From the NCBI GenBank assembly GCA_964035545.1, contig OZ037770.1, positions 13,656,642 to 13,720,641 on the forward strand: DNA of 64,000 nucleotides, written 5' to 3'. The stretch is from Bugula neritina (taxonomy: Eukaryota; Bryozoa; Gymnolaemata; Cheilostomatida; Bugulidae). Position numbers and translations under genes: made by a program. The notes under the pieces were generated by a model. The model was not told where the DNA came from. It searched no databases and worked only from the letters and a program-made list of their open reading frames with translations. Shown here piece after piece: positions 10,801 to 22,564 of the stretch (the stretch's first letter is position 1; each line of letters opens with the position of its first letter).

Positions 10801-12876
10801 CAAGACACACACTTAGGCTAAAGACACTTAAGCTAAACACGCAACTATATTACTTCTCTAGTAACTACTTTCAGCACATCATATTGACTACACTAAATAC
10901 ACTTGACTAATATAATGTTCATAGTAATTTCTAGTAATCTATTTAATCAATTTTTATTAATTCAGTAACTTCTACTATTTTTCATATAAATACTTTTAGT
11001 GATAAATTAGCACATATTGCGTTGGGTCAGGTTTTCAGATACATTCCGTAACATAGCAATAAATAAACACAGAACTTAGAAAAAAGTAGTAAACTAGTAA
11101 AGAGATCAGACATACCGCGTTGGGACAGGTTTTCAGTTGGGAGTGGATGTCCTTGGACTTCCTGCGAGCAAGCACCTGGATGTGACTGCTCACTTGCTTG
11201 CGAGATCTCGTCTTGCCAGTTCGCAGTTTAATATACCTGGCTATCAGCTCATTGCGTCCTGTAGCATCATATATAAATATATATATCATGGTACTACTAT
11301 ATATCTTTGTAGGGAGTCGAGTGGTCTAGAGGTTAGAGCACTGGTTTGGTAAACACAAGGTCATGGGTTCGAATCCCAGTAAAGGCCATTGGTGATGTTA
11401 GGAAGAGCATCCAGTCATAATTACTCCTGTGCCCCATCTGAATCAGTCCTTAGCCTGATTTAACAAAAACCCTTTCCATCAGGGTTTCTCACAGGGATAG
11501 TGACTATAAACTTGTGTGAGTTGTTTATATAACTTTGTAAGCCAAGGTTATGGCAGATGTTTATAAATATGTTTCATAGATACCTTGAGCATACAACCAG
11601 GATTACTCTTTGTTAATTTGACAACCAGATCGTTGGATTAGCTGGTTTTGGGTCATAAAATTATTTCATGCATAACGTCAATTTTATGATGATTTTATAC
11701 TTGGGATTCATATTTTAGGCAACTAAATTAATCTGACAATAGTTTCTAAACTGAGGGAGTTGGAGTGGAACAGATTCCCAGAGATAAGCTATATATACAA
11801 CTGGTTGTGTTACTGAAACAGGATGTGGTGCTAAACGTGTGGTTAGACATTACAAATGGTAGAGAGTTGTATAGACAATGCAGACCACAACTATTAAATG
11901 TCTACAATATTACTAAATATTTAGTACTGACTACTATTTATACACTATACTGGATATAAACAAAAACTCATAAAAAACTACAATATTAAACTACAAATTA
12001 GAAGCTTCGAGTATAAAGCTACACATACATGAAATTGAGGTGTAAACATAACAAATCTTAGCAAGAAAATATGTTTACCAGAAAAATTTATATTCTTTAG
12101 CTGGAAACTGAGATGCTATTATAAAGACTTACCATACATCTTCCCCTCGTCACTTAGTATGATCTTTCTTCGTCCACATGGAGGGTATATAGCTAACGCT
12201 TCCTACAGAGGTTAAGAACTTGGGTTACAAAAGAAAACATAGTATTTATAATACATTACAGCATGACTTTATTTACGGAGGGTTTGATATCATTGGCATT
12301 GCTTACTAAGTATAGCAATAATTAGCCTTGGTTTCTAAAAATCTCCGTAAACAAATTACAAGAATGAATGTAAGTTTATGATTCCTTGTTTAAAATTGTC
12401 AGCTGTTGAGCTCAGACCATATGAAAGACATTTCGGTATGGTGCAACGGTAAAAACACCGCACAGGGCTGCTTTGTTCCAACTTCATGTGATCAAAATAC
12501 TGAACGGTTTCTGTGGTGGTGATCTAATTGGCTGAGCACGGTTAGCAGATGCATTTCCAAGTTTTGATTTTAATTTTTACAGCATAACCGCCCAACCTCT
12601 ACGTTTTTATCCAATGCAAATATAAAAACGAGAAACTCGGTTCAGATGCCCTACTCTACAATTAAGTCACATGACACTGTATAAGGTAGACTAAGCAACC
12701 TGGAAGCTCTGTTCAATATCAGGAGACCACACCCCCTCAGCATCATTTCCATCTTCATCCACCCCTGTCTCGGACTCATTAGTGCCGTCACTGGTTGAGA
12801 CTGAAGGTACAGACTCAGTGGTGTTAGTAACAGCCATTGCAGCAGTAACCCCTGGCCATGTTGGCATAGTGCTCAT
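7838..12876 (-). CDS. TEAD: TEAD/scalloped transcription factor
   Basis: DNA-binding partner of YAP/Yorkie at the end of the Hippo pathway. Exons in transcript order: 12876-12700, 12202-12133, 11258-11116, 10797-10613, 10283-10118, 9772-9641, 9475-9363, 8849-8768, 8452-8300, 7951-7838, giving 444 residues. The TEA domain (about residues 45-116) reads [42 protein letters not shown] and [12 protein letters not shown]. The YAP-binding domain (about 212-444) includes [54 protein letters not shown] and, in the last exon, [14 protein letters not shown] with the end YKLIKE. The ATG lies directly after a splice acceptor, so a 5' UTR exon upstream is likely. The ACT-rich open frame upstream of it is an intronic or UTR repeat. 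The fifth exon was placed by phase and by its DVKP match. Confidence 0.95.
9588..9650 (-). repeat. 24-bp donor-junction repeats after TEAD exon 6
   Basis: On the minus strand the exon end GGTCTGCAG|GTAAGTGCA (donor after 9641) is followed by GTGTCTGCCAG|GTATGTGCA and GTGTCTGCGAG|GTATGTGCA. That is three units of about 24 bp, each with a usable-looking donor. Confidence 0.85.
11015..11140 (-). repeat. Displaced copy of the TEAD exon 3 donor junction
   Basis: The exon end CTGAAAACCTGTCCCAACGC (donor GTATGT after 11116) reappears about 95 bp into the intron as CTGAAAACCTGACCCAACGC followed by AATATGTG. The donor G has changed to A, so the copy is probably inactive. Confidence 0.75.
11311..11525 (+). 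mobile_element. tRNA-derived SINE, near full-length
   Basis: Best copy of the family. Pol III A box TGGTCTAGAGG at 11322-11332 and perfect B box GGTTCGAATCC at 11366-11376. The head resembles tRNA-Thr in the anticodon arm (ACTGGTTTGGTAAACAC). The body has GGTGATGTTAGGAAGAGCAT and TCATAATTACTCCTGTGCC, and the 3' end has TTTCTCACAGGGATAGTGAC. It lies in the third intron of TEAD, opposite to the gene. Confidence 0.88.
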
Positions 12877-12936
12877 CTGGAACAATGAATAAAAAGGCTG
12901 TGTAGTTGTAGTAGTAGTAATAGCAGTAGCAGCAGC

Positions 12937-12977
<41 letters not shown>

Positions 12978-13176
12978 CAGTAGTAGTAGTAGTAGCAGTA
13001 GCAGTAGTAGTAGTAGTAGCAGTAGTAGTAGCAGCAGTAGTAGTAGTAGCAGTAGTATTAGTAGTAGTACTAGTAGTAGTAGCAGTAGTAGTAGCAGTAG
13101 TAGTAGTAGTAGTAGCAGTAGTAGTAGTAGCAGCAGTAGTAGCAGTAGTATTAGTAGTAGTAGTAGTAGTAGTAGC

Positions 13177-13211
<35 letters not shown>

Positions 13212-16200
13212 CAGTAGTAGTAGTAGTAGTAGTAGTAGTAATAGTAGTGCCCAACTATTAGCATTCTACTGTGCTTTAAAAAAGTTGTAACCCTCATATT
13301 TGGTTTTGCTGCTTATCTGCTTAAGGGCAAGTTCATATGTTGGCCTACAAATCTTTCTCAGTTGTCATGCAAGATGTGTGCAGGCAGTTCTGGGACTATA
13401 GAAACTAGACAAGCAATCTATTTGTATAAGTATATTGTGATGCATTGATGCAGCATCACTTGTGATGAAATAGTATCTCTCTAAATACAACATATCCTAC
13501 AGATTATTGGACATTCAACACTTCCATTATATTACATAACACTGTCAAAGAGATGCCCTTTCAGATAACAGGCTGTATGATGCACCACTCATTCACTCAT
13601 CATAACACTGCTGAAATCTTAAACTAACTATAAATATGCATGTGCCACAATGCTCAAGATCTTTTGTAATCTAGTCACGTTTAAGTTCTTTGCATATGAA
13701 AACCATTTTCTATCCATAATAAATGCTGAGTAGCAAAACATGGCGTGGGATGACAATCTAATCGTCATTATTTTTAAAAGAATGTTACTTAAAATGAAAG
13801 TCATAAATACATTATATTATTTTTATATTCTTACATTGGAATTTGACCCAAAATTTTCTCTAGTATGAAAATAAGTGTCATTCCTCTGCAACCAAGCATA
13901 ACATTATTTAACAACCCATCACAAGTTTTAGAGGTTATGAAGAGACATTGAAAATAATTAATTGAAAAATAATTAATAAATGGGCCAATAGATTCAAATA
14001 TCTTATTTTAAATATTTGGAAGAAAATTAAGAAAGCAGTTGACTTGAATAGTAGACATTAGTTACTAACTTTAGCTACTAAAATTATCTAACGATAACCT
14101 AAAGCAGGACATTGAAATTATGACAGCAGCGCACTTTATGCCATTTAGGTGAAGAAAGCCTAAGTCATTTAATGATCTTTATTTGAAATTAACAAAATTG
14201 CTGTTGCACAAAGAATCCTCATGCCTGAGTTAATGACAAGCTAGAGTGTCTATTCTCACTTTTCGAGACCACATGTGTGACAACTGATTCCAAAACACAT
14301 AACTTTTAATTTAGTTTCATGATTTTTAAAGACTGTGAGTTTTGGATTTAAACTACAAGATGATGTAAGTCTATAGTTAAAATGATAAAGCTCTGTTACC
14401 ATGTACTTTGAGTTTGATAATGTTATAGTTACATAAAATCACTCAGAAAAAATTAAAATATAAATGAGTTGTACAACTACAAGTCAATTAAGTTTTAATT
14501 TGCTGACATTTTATCTAATTGAGTTATTTACCATACTAATATCAATATGTTCTCAATGCTCATGTAGGGGTAATAATAAGATAAATATACACACTAAGCA
14601 AGTAATTACAGAGTGTCAGCGTAACACTAACTGTAGCCCACAGGATAATGAAAGTCACTGTTTATTGGCACTGCAACATAAACATTCGTAACTTACACTT
14701 ATAACTATAGTTCTACATTAATGCTTAATTTATTATTGCAATAGTCATTACAACACTGCGAGTTTTAGGTTATTTATTTTATACGACATGAGTCATGACT
14801 GGTGACTGTGATTGACTGTGTCTGTTGCAGGTTGGTTCGAGAGCGAAAGTCAAGATGAGAGTGAGGCTTGATCAGCTTCACACTTTTAGTTTTACTTTAA
14901 ACTCTAAACAAAATCTCATTAAGTCATTTTGATAGTAGAGTGATGGTGATACTCATAGTAATACTGTTAGTGATACTAATCCCGCTTCTACTTCTAGGTG
15001 GAAACTCAAGCTGAAATTCTTATTCAGTTAACTTATTCTTAATCAGTAATCACATTGACATTGTGATTGAGCTTTTACTTAGAGTTAGATTGAATCATTG
15101 ATATTGAATTCAATGATTAATTGTCTAATGCAAAACTAAATGACTATGAGTTAGTGTTAGTGAAACTGACTAACAGTAACACTTACACTAACAGTAACAG
15201 TAAATGAAACTCAGTTTGAAATACATTTTCAGTTTGACAATTTGAAACTCAAACTCAGTCTGACTTTGATTGACTTTATTAGTAACGAAACTATATTTGT
15301 TGAACCTGAAAAATATGAGGTATTGTGCATTATAAGAAATATTGCATTAATCTCGACAGTCAGTTCAATTGATAATAGTTACCTTTCTTGGGGGCAAGAA
15401 AAGAATGTATGGTATGGCTCTGGAATTCCAAATATGTACTATCGCCTAAGTTGGCATCCGGAATAATGGCAATATTGCGCGTCCGTAATGCGCATATAAC
15501 TTTGTTAGCCTCTGTTTCTTACCAAGAGAAGATAACTTTTCCCAAACAATGGTTCTGTGCTATCAGTTAATCATTTTGATAGTTCACAATAAAATATTAA
15601 TTGCATAATATTATTTTGATATAGGTTACAACCTCTAAACCTCACGCCAATACTCTACACAGTTTCCTATTAATTTGCTTTATTAATATCAATGTTTGTA
15701 CTATATGAGTATAAATACTATATAAAACTGAATGTTTACTATAACTTAACTATTTAACTTATAACTATTAGTATTACTATAACTTATACTTATAGTATAA
15801 GTATAAGTAAAACTAAAAGTATGAGTCTCAGTCTAAGTATCAGTATGAGATTATCATTAATTTTTAAATATATTAACTTTAATATTTTTTATTAGTATTA
15901 CTGGTATTAGCCTGCTGTTACTTACTCATACTGATAGTGATGCTTTTAGTTTTAGTTTTACTTTACAGTTTTCCTTAAGTTCAACTTAATCCTTACTCTT
16001 GGCCTTACAGTTACACAGTTATACTTATAGTTGCTATTAGTATAAGTATTGGTATCACTATTAGTGTAAGTGTTACTCTAACTCACTCTAAGTCTAACTC
16101 TTACACGTTGACTTACACTTACAGTGTCATGTATGACTATGAGACTGAGTATCAAGATGACTATCACTATGAGTATGAGTAATCAGCGTAACATTAACTA

Positions 16201-16738
16201 TGACATTATGATTAAGTATAAGTATAACTATAAGGGATTAACTTTAAGGCCAAAAGTAAGTAGTACTACTGCTATTAGTATAACTATTAGTATTAGTATT
16301 GCTGATAATAATTACTATAACTATTACTATTAGACTTGGTCTAAATTTTTAATTTGTTATCTTATTTCAAATCTCATTTTACAAGCTTATGCTGCATGAT
16401 TTCATTAAAAATTAATCAAAATTTTAAAGTTTGAAAATGAATGTTAACGTAAATGTTATATTCAAAGTCATCTCTAGCTTCATGTTTTCTACTATCACTC
16501 ATGTACTCAGTTAGTTGAGGCATCACTCATCACAATTTAAAACTTGCTAACTTTTTGGGCTAAAGTTGAAATCAAAGTTGCTCTTACCAGTAATGATACC
16601 CGAAACTACCCTCTAGCTTATCACAATTTTAAGAACTCGGATTAAGTTTGTTTGCTGGTGTAAACTCTGTTTTTAAGGCTGACAATTTAAACATGCTTAT
16701 ATTATTTATTTTAATTTAATAATTATGTTGTTTTTAGT
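12877..16738. other. Divergent intergenic region between TEAD and TRIM-like A
   Basis: It holds the upstream parts of two genes transcribed away from each other, a long ACT/AGT trinucleotide array (separate entry), and 14.8-16.5 kb of cryptically simple DNA made of short words such as AGTATTACT, ACTATAACT and GAGTATGAGT. No exon is recognised. Short open frames at 14464, 15242 and 16124 look like products of this simple sequence. Confidence 0.5.
12897..13250. repeat. (AGT/AGC)n trinucleotide array
   Basis: About 350 bp of AGT with scattered AGC, ATT and ACT interruptions. It lies just upstream of the acceptor of TEAD's first coding exon. Read on the minus strand it gives a long threonine/alanine open frame, which I take as non-coding. 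Confidence 0.95.
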
Positions 16739-19700
16739 ATGGAGCTAGCTGCAAACTTTGAGGGTGATGAAGAGAACCCCCATCAGTATGTCCAGTGTGG
16801 GTTCTGTTTACAGATAGGCTCCAATATGAATGATCCCAGGCTACTGCCTTGCACACACGCACACTGCTGTAAATGTTTGCTGGGCTATTACGACTTGTAT
16901 AAAGTGCTCCGTTGCCCTTTACTAATATGTGGGTAAGCTAAAGTGTGTACTATTGTGTGGGTAGGCTGAGGTGTGTACTATTGTGTGGGTAGGCTGAGGT
17001 GTGTACTATTGTGTGGGTAGGTTAAGAGGTAATTCACAAAATAGTATTTAACTGAAGGAGGCCTGAAAATAAAAAGTAAACCAGATTTGAAGTTCATTAT
17101 TTTTTGCATAAGAAATAATATTTGTAAAATTGTTTTGATATAAATACGTAAGCTCTGTAAACTTCTGTATCTGATATTAGACTTTAGTATACGATATTTT
17201 TATATAGCTTTAATTTATCCTCATTTCATTTTCGTATGACTTGGTTTGGTAAATTGTTATAACTCCATATTTAGTTAACTTTATATTTTGTTTCTTATCT
17301 AGCTGTAAAGTCTGCAATTCCACAATTTTGCGTTTCTTACCTCCTTTAAGGCCTGGCCTTAGCTCGTAAGAATCACACGAAACTTGTGTGACGATTTTCG
17401 TGAGTTATCCTCTCGTTATGACCAGCCACACACTCGTGGGACGAAATACTTAATAAATAGTATGTGAATAAGTCTTACACGAGATACAAACAGCAGAAAA
17501 TTGCCAAACAGAGAAACGTGGTAGAAATGAAATAATTACTGTTGCTAAACTTCTATTGACCAATAAAATGGTGCTTATCGTTAATTGCGATTTTTCGTCC
17601 ATTTTCTTCGATGGGTGCCCCCAACGAAAACAATTTCGTTTGAATTCCCTCAAATTTGATCGTACGTTTGTGTTTTCGTGTCAAATAGACGATTTCGTGT
17701 GATTTTCACGAGCGTGAGGCCAGGCCTTTAGCCCAAAATTTTTACTTTCCGTAAAGTTTCTCAGACTATTTAAAATATTGAGTATTTTACTTGCAGGCAA
17801 GTGTATGACGCTACAGTTGACACATTACCTGCGCATCCTGCCATGGGAGAGAACTCTTCAGCTTGTACAAACTGTAGTAATCTGGCCGTCATGTTCTGTA
17901 CTCTGTGTTCAGAGAAGTTGTGCACTCATCACGAACTGGTAAGTTACTGTAATGTGTTGACCTGGTAAAATATACACACGTCTGGCACAAATTTAGATAA
18001 ACAATTTTATTTATGCAATTTTTGTTTTTAAAATCAGCACAATGTGCATATGGGATGAGTCTAGTATAAATTGTCAACTCAGCAGGAAATAAAATTAGAA
18101 TTTTTTTGACCTAGTTATCTAGGTTTGACCTAGTTTAACTAGTTCGCTAGTTACAATTCCACTAGTTATCTATTCTACGTTTATTTTATTATTAAAATTT
18201 GTTGAACTGTATTAACTTTTAGTGACATTGTCTTTTGTTTTATAGAATGTCTGTGTTCACAGTAATGCTTAGGAGTTCACATTTAGATGATATCTATATA
18301 TCTCGCCATTTTACTCTTCCTAACAGATGAAATATGTTGCAGTCACATGACAAGACTCACAGTGGTCATCCCAAAGTGACTATAGAAGAATATCTGCAGA
18401 GACGAAGTAGACTACAGAAAGGAGAATGTGAGAAACATGTGACGTTACGTTGCACCACCGGATGTTCAGTCTGTCTCATTACTCTCTGTGACGTCTGCAC
18501 CACGGAGTTGAAGGAGTCATGCTGTGATGGTGCGTAGTACGTGACTGTCTCTGCAGTTCCACTGTTGATTGGTATCCTAGCAACAGCACTGTTTACTCCA
18601 AGTAGTAGTACTTGCTATCCCTCTAGGTAGAGTAAGATGTCTGCTTGCAAGTTAATAAGTGGCTTCAGAGTGCAATCGGTGACTTGCATATCGGAAGTCA
18701 CCATTCATTTAAGTGTTAATTGAGCTAAGCCTAGTCTTTCATCCTGCTCTCAGCTCTTCTCTTGTGTCTCTCATCTCATCTTCAAAAATATACCCTGTAA
18801 CACAGATCTCCATTTGGTAGCATTCCATTCCCAGGTTTCTGTTTTTGCAGTTCCTCTGTTGATTGGTATCCTAGCAACAGCACAGTTTATTCTAAACTTG
18901 ACCTCTTAACCTGCTAGAAGGTTAAGCTGCATTATATTAAAACTTTTAATTCAGGAGAAGCACACAGGCTGAAACCTTTGGAGGAACTGGTGGGGGATCT
19001 GATGAAAGAAGTTAACCAGCTGAAGGCCGACATCTTGAACAGAGAAGAAGACAACTCTAAGTTATTTAAGAAAACTTCTGAGGTTTTGGCAGAGTATAAT
19101 ACTGAAACTAAGGAGCTAATAAGGACTTTGCACAGAGTTAGGGATGAACAGGTACATAATAATGAAAGTTAGGGGTGAACAGGTACAGTATAATGAAAGT
19201 TAGGGGTGAACAGGTACAGTATAATGAAAGTTAGAGGTGAGCAGGTACATGATAATGAAAGTTAGGGGTGAACAGGTACATGATAATGAAAGTTAGGGGT
19301 GAGCAGGTACAGTATAATGAAAGTTAGGGGTGAACAGGTACAGTATAATGAAAGTTAGAGGTGAGCAGGTACATGATAATGAAAGTTAGGGATGAGCAGG
19401 TACATGATAATGAAAGTTAGGGATGAACAAATACATGATAATGAAAGTTAGGAGTGTAAATGTAGATAATAATGTGAATTAGGAATGAGCAGTGAAGTGA
19501 ATGGGCTCTGAGAATGGTCAGGTGTATTAAACCTAGAGATGAGCAAGTGTATAGTAATTGAAACTACTTCCGTAATTGTTTCTTTACATATATAGAGTTA
19601 GAGGTGTTATGCTACATTTAGGAGGCCTAAAATGAAAACATCACTGAAAACTAAAACTAAACAGACGTACACTTGGGAATAGTTAAGCAGGTCTTTTATC

Positions 19701-22159
19701 TTACAGATGACTGCCTTGCACCAAAAGTATAATGAATTAGAGACAGATCTCATTGAGAGAAGAGATATACCGAGAGAAAATGTGAAAAGCTTCATGGAAA
19801 ATGAAGTTAGTACAAGAGTATTAGAGTTGTATAGATGCAGACGGATGATAGATGCTGCACTGGAAACCCCTAATCAGGTTAGTTGACAGGGGAGAGAACT
19901 CTGAATATGTCAGTTTCTTCTCTATTTGACTCTAAATGCTTAGCATAAAGATGTATACATGTTTAAGATAGATATTAAAATTAGACTTACAAATTTCACG
20001 CAAGTGTATTATTATGTGAGGCTATTCTTTGTTCAATATTTTTTGTTTAGTGACATAAAAGAATTTTTCTAAATGCATATAAAATAATTGTGGGTAAGTA
20101 TCGAACATTTTGATGTTAAAAAATTTTTGAGCACCCGAGTAATTTTGAAATTTCACCAATTGATGTAAATCAAAATGGCTTTTCCATTTTTTACTTTCAA
20201 TAAAAAATTGAGTTAATACATTAACTTAAAATAAAACACTTTATACTTTATACAATTCTGTAAGTTGTTCCATCATTCCGGAGTAGCACCATATACTATT
20301 GTGTTGGTTAATTGATAGCATATTAATCTTTACTTGTGTTATGATACCCAGGCAGAGGTTATGGCCAAGTACAATGCTATTAAAGACAAAGTGGCTACAT
20401 TGATGTCTCAAGACTATCCTGAGTTACAGGTTAAAGGTCAAATAAGTCTAGAAGTCAATGGTAATTAAAATCGTGTTCATTTTGCATTAGAATAAATTTT
20501 CCATGTGTTAATCCTTATAAACATTCACTAATTTTTCATTTGTCGATCTCTGTTGAACATGCGCCAGTTTAAAACAGCCTAAGAAATGAAACTTATTTTG
20601 AACTGTGTGAGCTGTTCAGGTGAATGTTTTTTTTCACGAATTTAAGTTTAAGTTGAGATATAGACTGGCTCAGACAGTCTAGGTTCGACACCCGTTTTGA
20701 ACTTGTTGCTCTTAGATGCATGTATAGTTTCTTCTTCTGCTTTAAACTTAGAAAACCAGTAGTTTATCACTTAGATGTATAATTTTATAGTATAAATTTC
20801 GTTTTGTAAAGTCAAGTGAATAATACCAGTTTCACAAACAATTATCTTTCAATTATTGTTCTCATTTTTCAAGTTTTGTTATTTGCATTTAGGTTCAGGT
20901 ATTTTTGTTGTTTTGATAGCAAGTTTCATAATTTTGATGCAGAAAGTAAAAGAGACGTGGAAGTGAAGATGTCATTTGCCAGGCACAGACGTCTTGACAT
21001 AGATGGACTAACAGTTCCTCGGATACCCCATTCACTCTCTCTGGTTGCCTCAGTAGACATGCCTGCCAGTAAGAAATTCAACTCCATAACTGACTCGTAT
21101 TATTATGAAGGCATCACGTATCTCTCCAGGAGTGCTCAGACTATAGACATCATTGACAATGAACACAAGTATCTCGGGCAACGTTTTGTTCTTGGCTTTG
21201 AAACTCAATGTTTTACAGTGTATGATGATAGGATATACGTGATGCAACATGGTAGCCGTCATTGTGTATTAGTTTATAATCTCCAAGGCAAAAGAATCGA
21301 TCAGTGGAATTATTATGATTTCAATAAAGGTACTGCCAACATGCTTGCTATAGTTAATGGTCAGGTTATCATTGCTGATCGAGCCAATCAACAGGTTAAC
21401 ATTTACTCTCTGAATGGAGAGATTAGGAAACAATTCCCTTGTTCCTTGATATCGGACTACGAGCTGACAATCTGCTCTGCAGGCAGAGAATCTGTTATTA
21501 TGACAGACGTCTGCTTGCATAAGATATTCAGGTTTAGTTTGCTGACTGGTGAGGTTGTATGGCTGTCTACAGCAATCAGATTTCCTAAATACATGGCCAG
21601 TTACAGAGATAAATACGTGCTAGTATCGTGCCTTTACGAGTTTCATAATATCTGGGTTCTGGACATTGAGACAGGTAAGAATTGTTATAAATTCAATGTT
21701 TTCCTTCCTTTAAATTGGGTATAAAATTTGCTAGTGATTTGTAATGCTAGTGATTTGTAATGTAGTAATCACACAAATTGAATAGTATTTTTGTTTACAG
21801 AACTAATATTGAAAATACTAATTATTTAGTAATGTAAGCTCTCTTAGTGATCGTATTGAGGCTTCATCCATAATTCACACACCATGTTACTAAAAACTCT
21901 CTCTTTCTGCTATGCCTCTAAATACAGTAAGATGTCTGCTTCCAATTTGGTTTATTTTACTAGAAAAAATACTTCAATGGCCTAAAAGACAACTACACAG
22001 ACTACTCCATAATTGTATTTTCTATCTTTAGGTGAACGCCTTTTTGAGTTGGTAGATCCTTTACAGAAAGCTGAAGGAATTCCAGCCAGTTTACAGATAC
22101 ATGGAGATACTCTACTCAGACAAGACCATCAGACTATACGATATTATAAACTACGATGA
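16739..22159 (+). CDS. TRIM-like RING/B-box/coiled-coil/propeller protein A
   Basis: Probable E3 ubiquitin ligase of TRIM type. Exons 16739-16932, 17797-17938, 18343-18529, 18955-19151, 19707-19877, 20352-20460, 20943-21674 and 22032-22159 give 619 residues. The RING uses C20, C23, C38, H40, C43, C46, C59 and C64, with four residues between the last two where CPxC is usual. Two B-box-like zinc regions follow: residues 70-125 with CTNC, FCTLC, CTHH and HSGH, and 135-170 with GECEKH, GCSVC and LCDVC. Residues 180-330 are predicted coiled coil. The C-terminal 290 residues are beta-rich with repeated YNLQGKRI, YSLNGEI and VLDIETG units, suggesting a diverged NHL-type propeller. The paralogue at 25844-22565 has the same exon phases. 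The target is unknown. An upstream 5' UTR exon is possible, since an AG precedes the ATG by one base. Confidence 0.85.
16925..17030 (+). repeat. 28-bp donor-junction repeats after TRIM-A exon 1
   Basis: The exon end TATGTGG|GTAAGC is followed by three more units containing TGTGTGG|GTAGGCTGAG or GTAGGTTAAG, with a period of about 28 bp. The donor-like GTAGG is kept in each. Confidence 0.85.
17349..17727. mobile_element. MITE with terminal inverted repeats, PIF/Harbinger-like
   Basis: A 379-bp element in the first intron of TRIM-A. Its ends are inverted copies, AGGCCTGGCCT at the left and its complement (AGGCCAGGCCT) at the right. The inverted homology continues for about 35-40 bp through CTCGT and AATCACACGAAA. 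It is flanked by TTA on both sides (17346-17348 and 17728-17730), consistent with a 3-bp target duplication. It has no transposase frame. A 3-bp T-A-type target site with GGCC-rich ends fits PIF/Harbinger, but the superfamily is inference. Confidence 0.82.
18548..18897. repeat. Pair of direct repeats in TRIM-A intron 3
   Basis: A segment of about 50 bp containing TTGATTGGTATCCTAGCAAC occurs at about 18553-18595 and again at about 18847-18890 with few changes. Between the copies is AT-rich DNA with no other structure that I see. Confidence 0.75.
19120..19500 (+). repeat. 31-bp donor-junction array after TRIM-A exon 4
   Basis: Exon 4 ends GTTAGGGATGAACAG|GTACAT at 19151. The same block, period 31 bp, follows about ten more times. 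Eight of these downstream units keep CAG|GTACA, and the last ones decay (ACAAATACA, AAATGTAGA). The period is not a multiple of three, so most downstream donors would shift the frame. Confidence 0.93.
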
Positions 22160-22216
22160 TTCCGGAATAGTTTTATCCGTTTGTCAGATTCATCCACATG
22201 ATAATTGTCTATAATA

Positions 22217-22222
22217 TTTATT
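22217..22222 (-). terminator. Candidate poly(A) signal for TRIM-like B
   Basis: AATAAA on the minus strand, about 340 bp past the stop codon of gene B. Its use is inferred from the motif alone. Confidence 0.4.
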
Positions 22223-22307
22223 ATACTAAGCTCTAACCCCTAGACCCCGGCTGCTGTAATAGCCTATATCATGCTACATATATTTTCTCTGTCGTAATAG
22301 CCGTGTA

Positions 22308-22313
22308 AATAAA
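22308..22313 (+). terminator. Candidate poly(A) signal for TRIM-like A
   Basis: AATAAA on the plus strand, about 150 bp past the stop codon of gene A. Its use is inferred from the motif alone. Confidence 0.45.
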
Positions 22314-22564
22314 TTAAATAATATGCAATATTTGGTTACAAGCTGCTTACATTTATAATTATACAAATCTCTAAAATATTTTTGTGACATATTTAGCACT
22401 TGAAATTTTTTTTATAAATAATAAAAAATACTAAACTTTTGACTATTTAAACTAGAAAATTTTAAATTAAAATAATAAATATGTGTGGCCAAAATATTAC
22501 AGATAATTTCAACATTGGAATAACTGAATTCAGAGTTCAGATATGTTTCATAGTCACGCTCTTC

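Larger units (their letters stand above)
22160..22564. other. Convergent 3' region between the two TRIM-like genes
   Basis: 405 bp of AT-rich DNA between the TGA of gene A and the TAA of gene B. It contains only candidate polyadenylation signals (separate entries). The signals cross over, so the two 3' UTRs may overlap. Confidence 0.7.

Noticed and set aside
12691-13254. Long minus-strand frame rich in Thr, ending in the TEAD N-terminus
   Set aside because: The Thr run is the translated ACT array. A good acceptor sits directly before the ATG at 12876, so the array is intronic or UTR.
17285-17370. Extra TRIM-A exon beginning CTGTAAAGTC after a TAG
   Set aside because: It reads in frame for about 20 codons but has no paralogue counterpart and runs into the MITE end. 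The exon at 17797 gives the QV start matching gene B.
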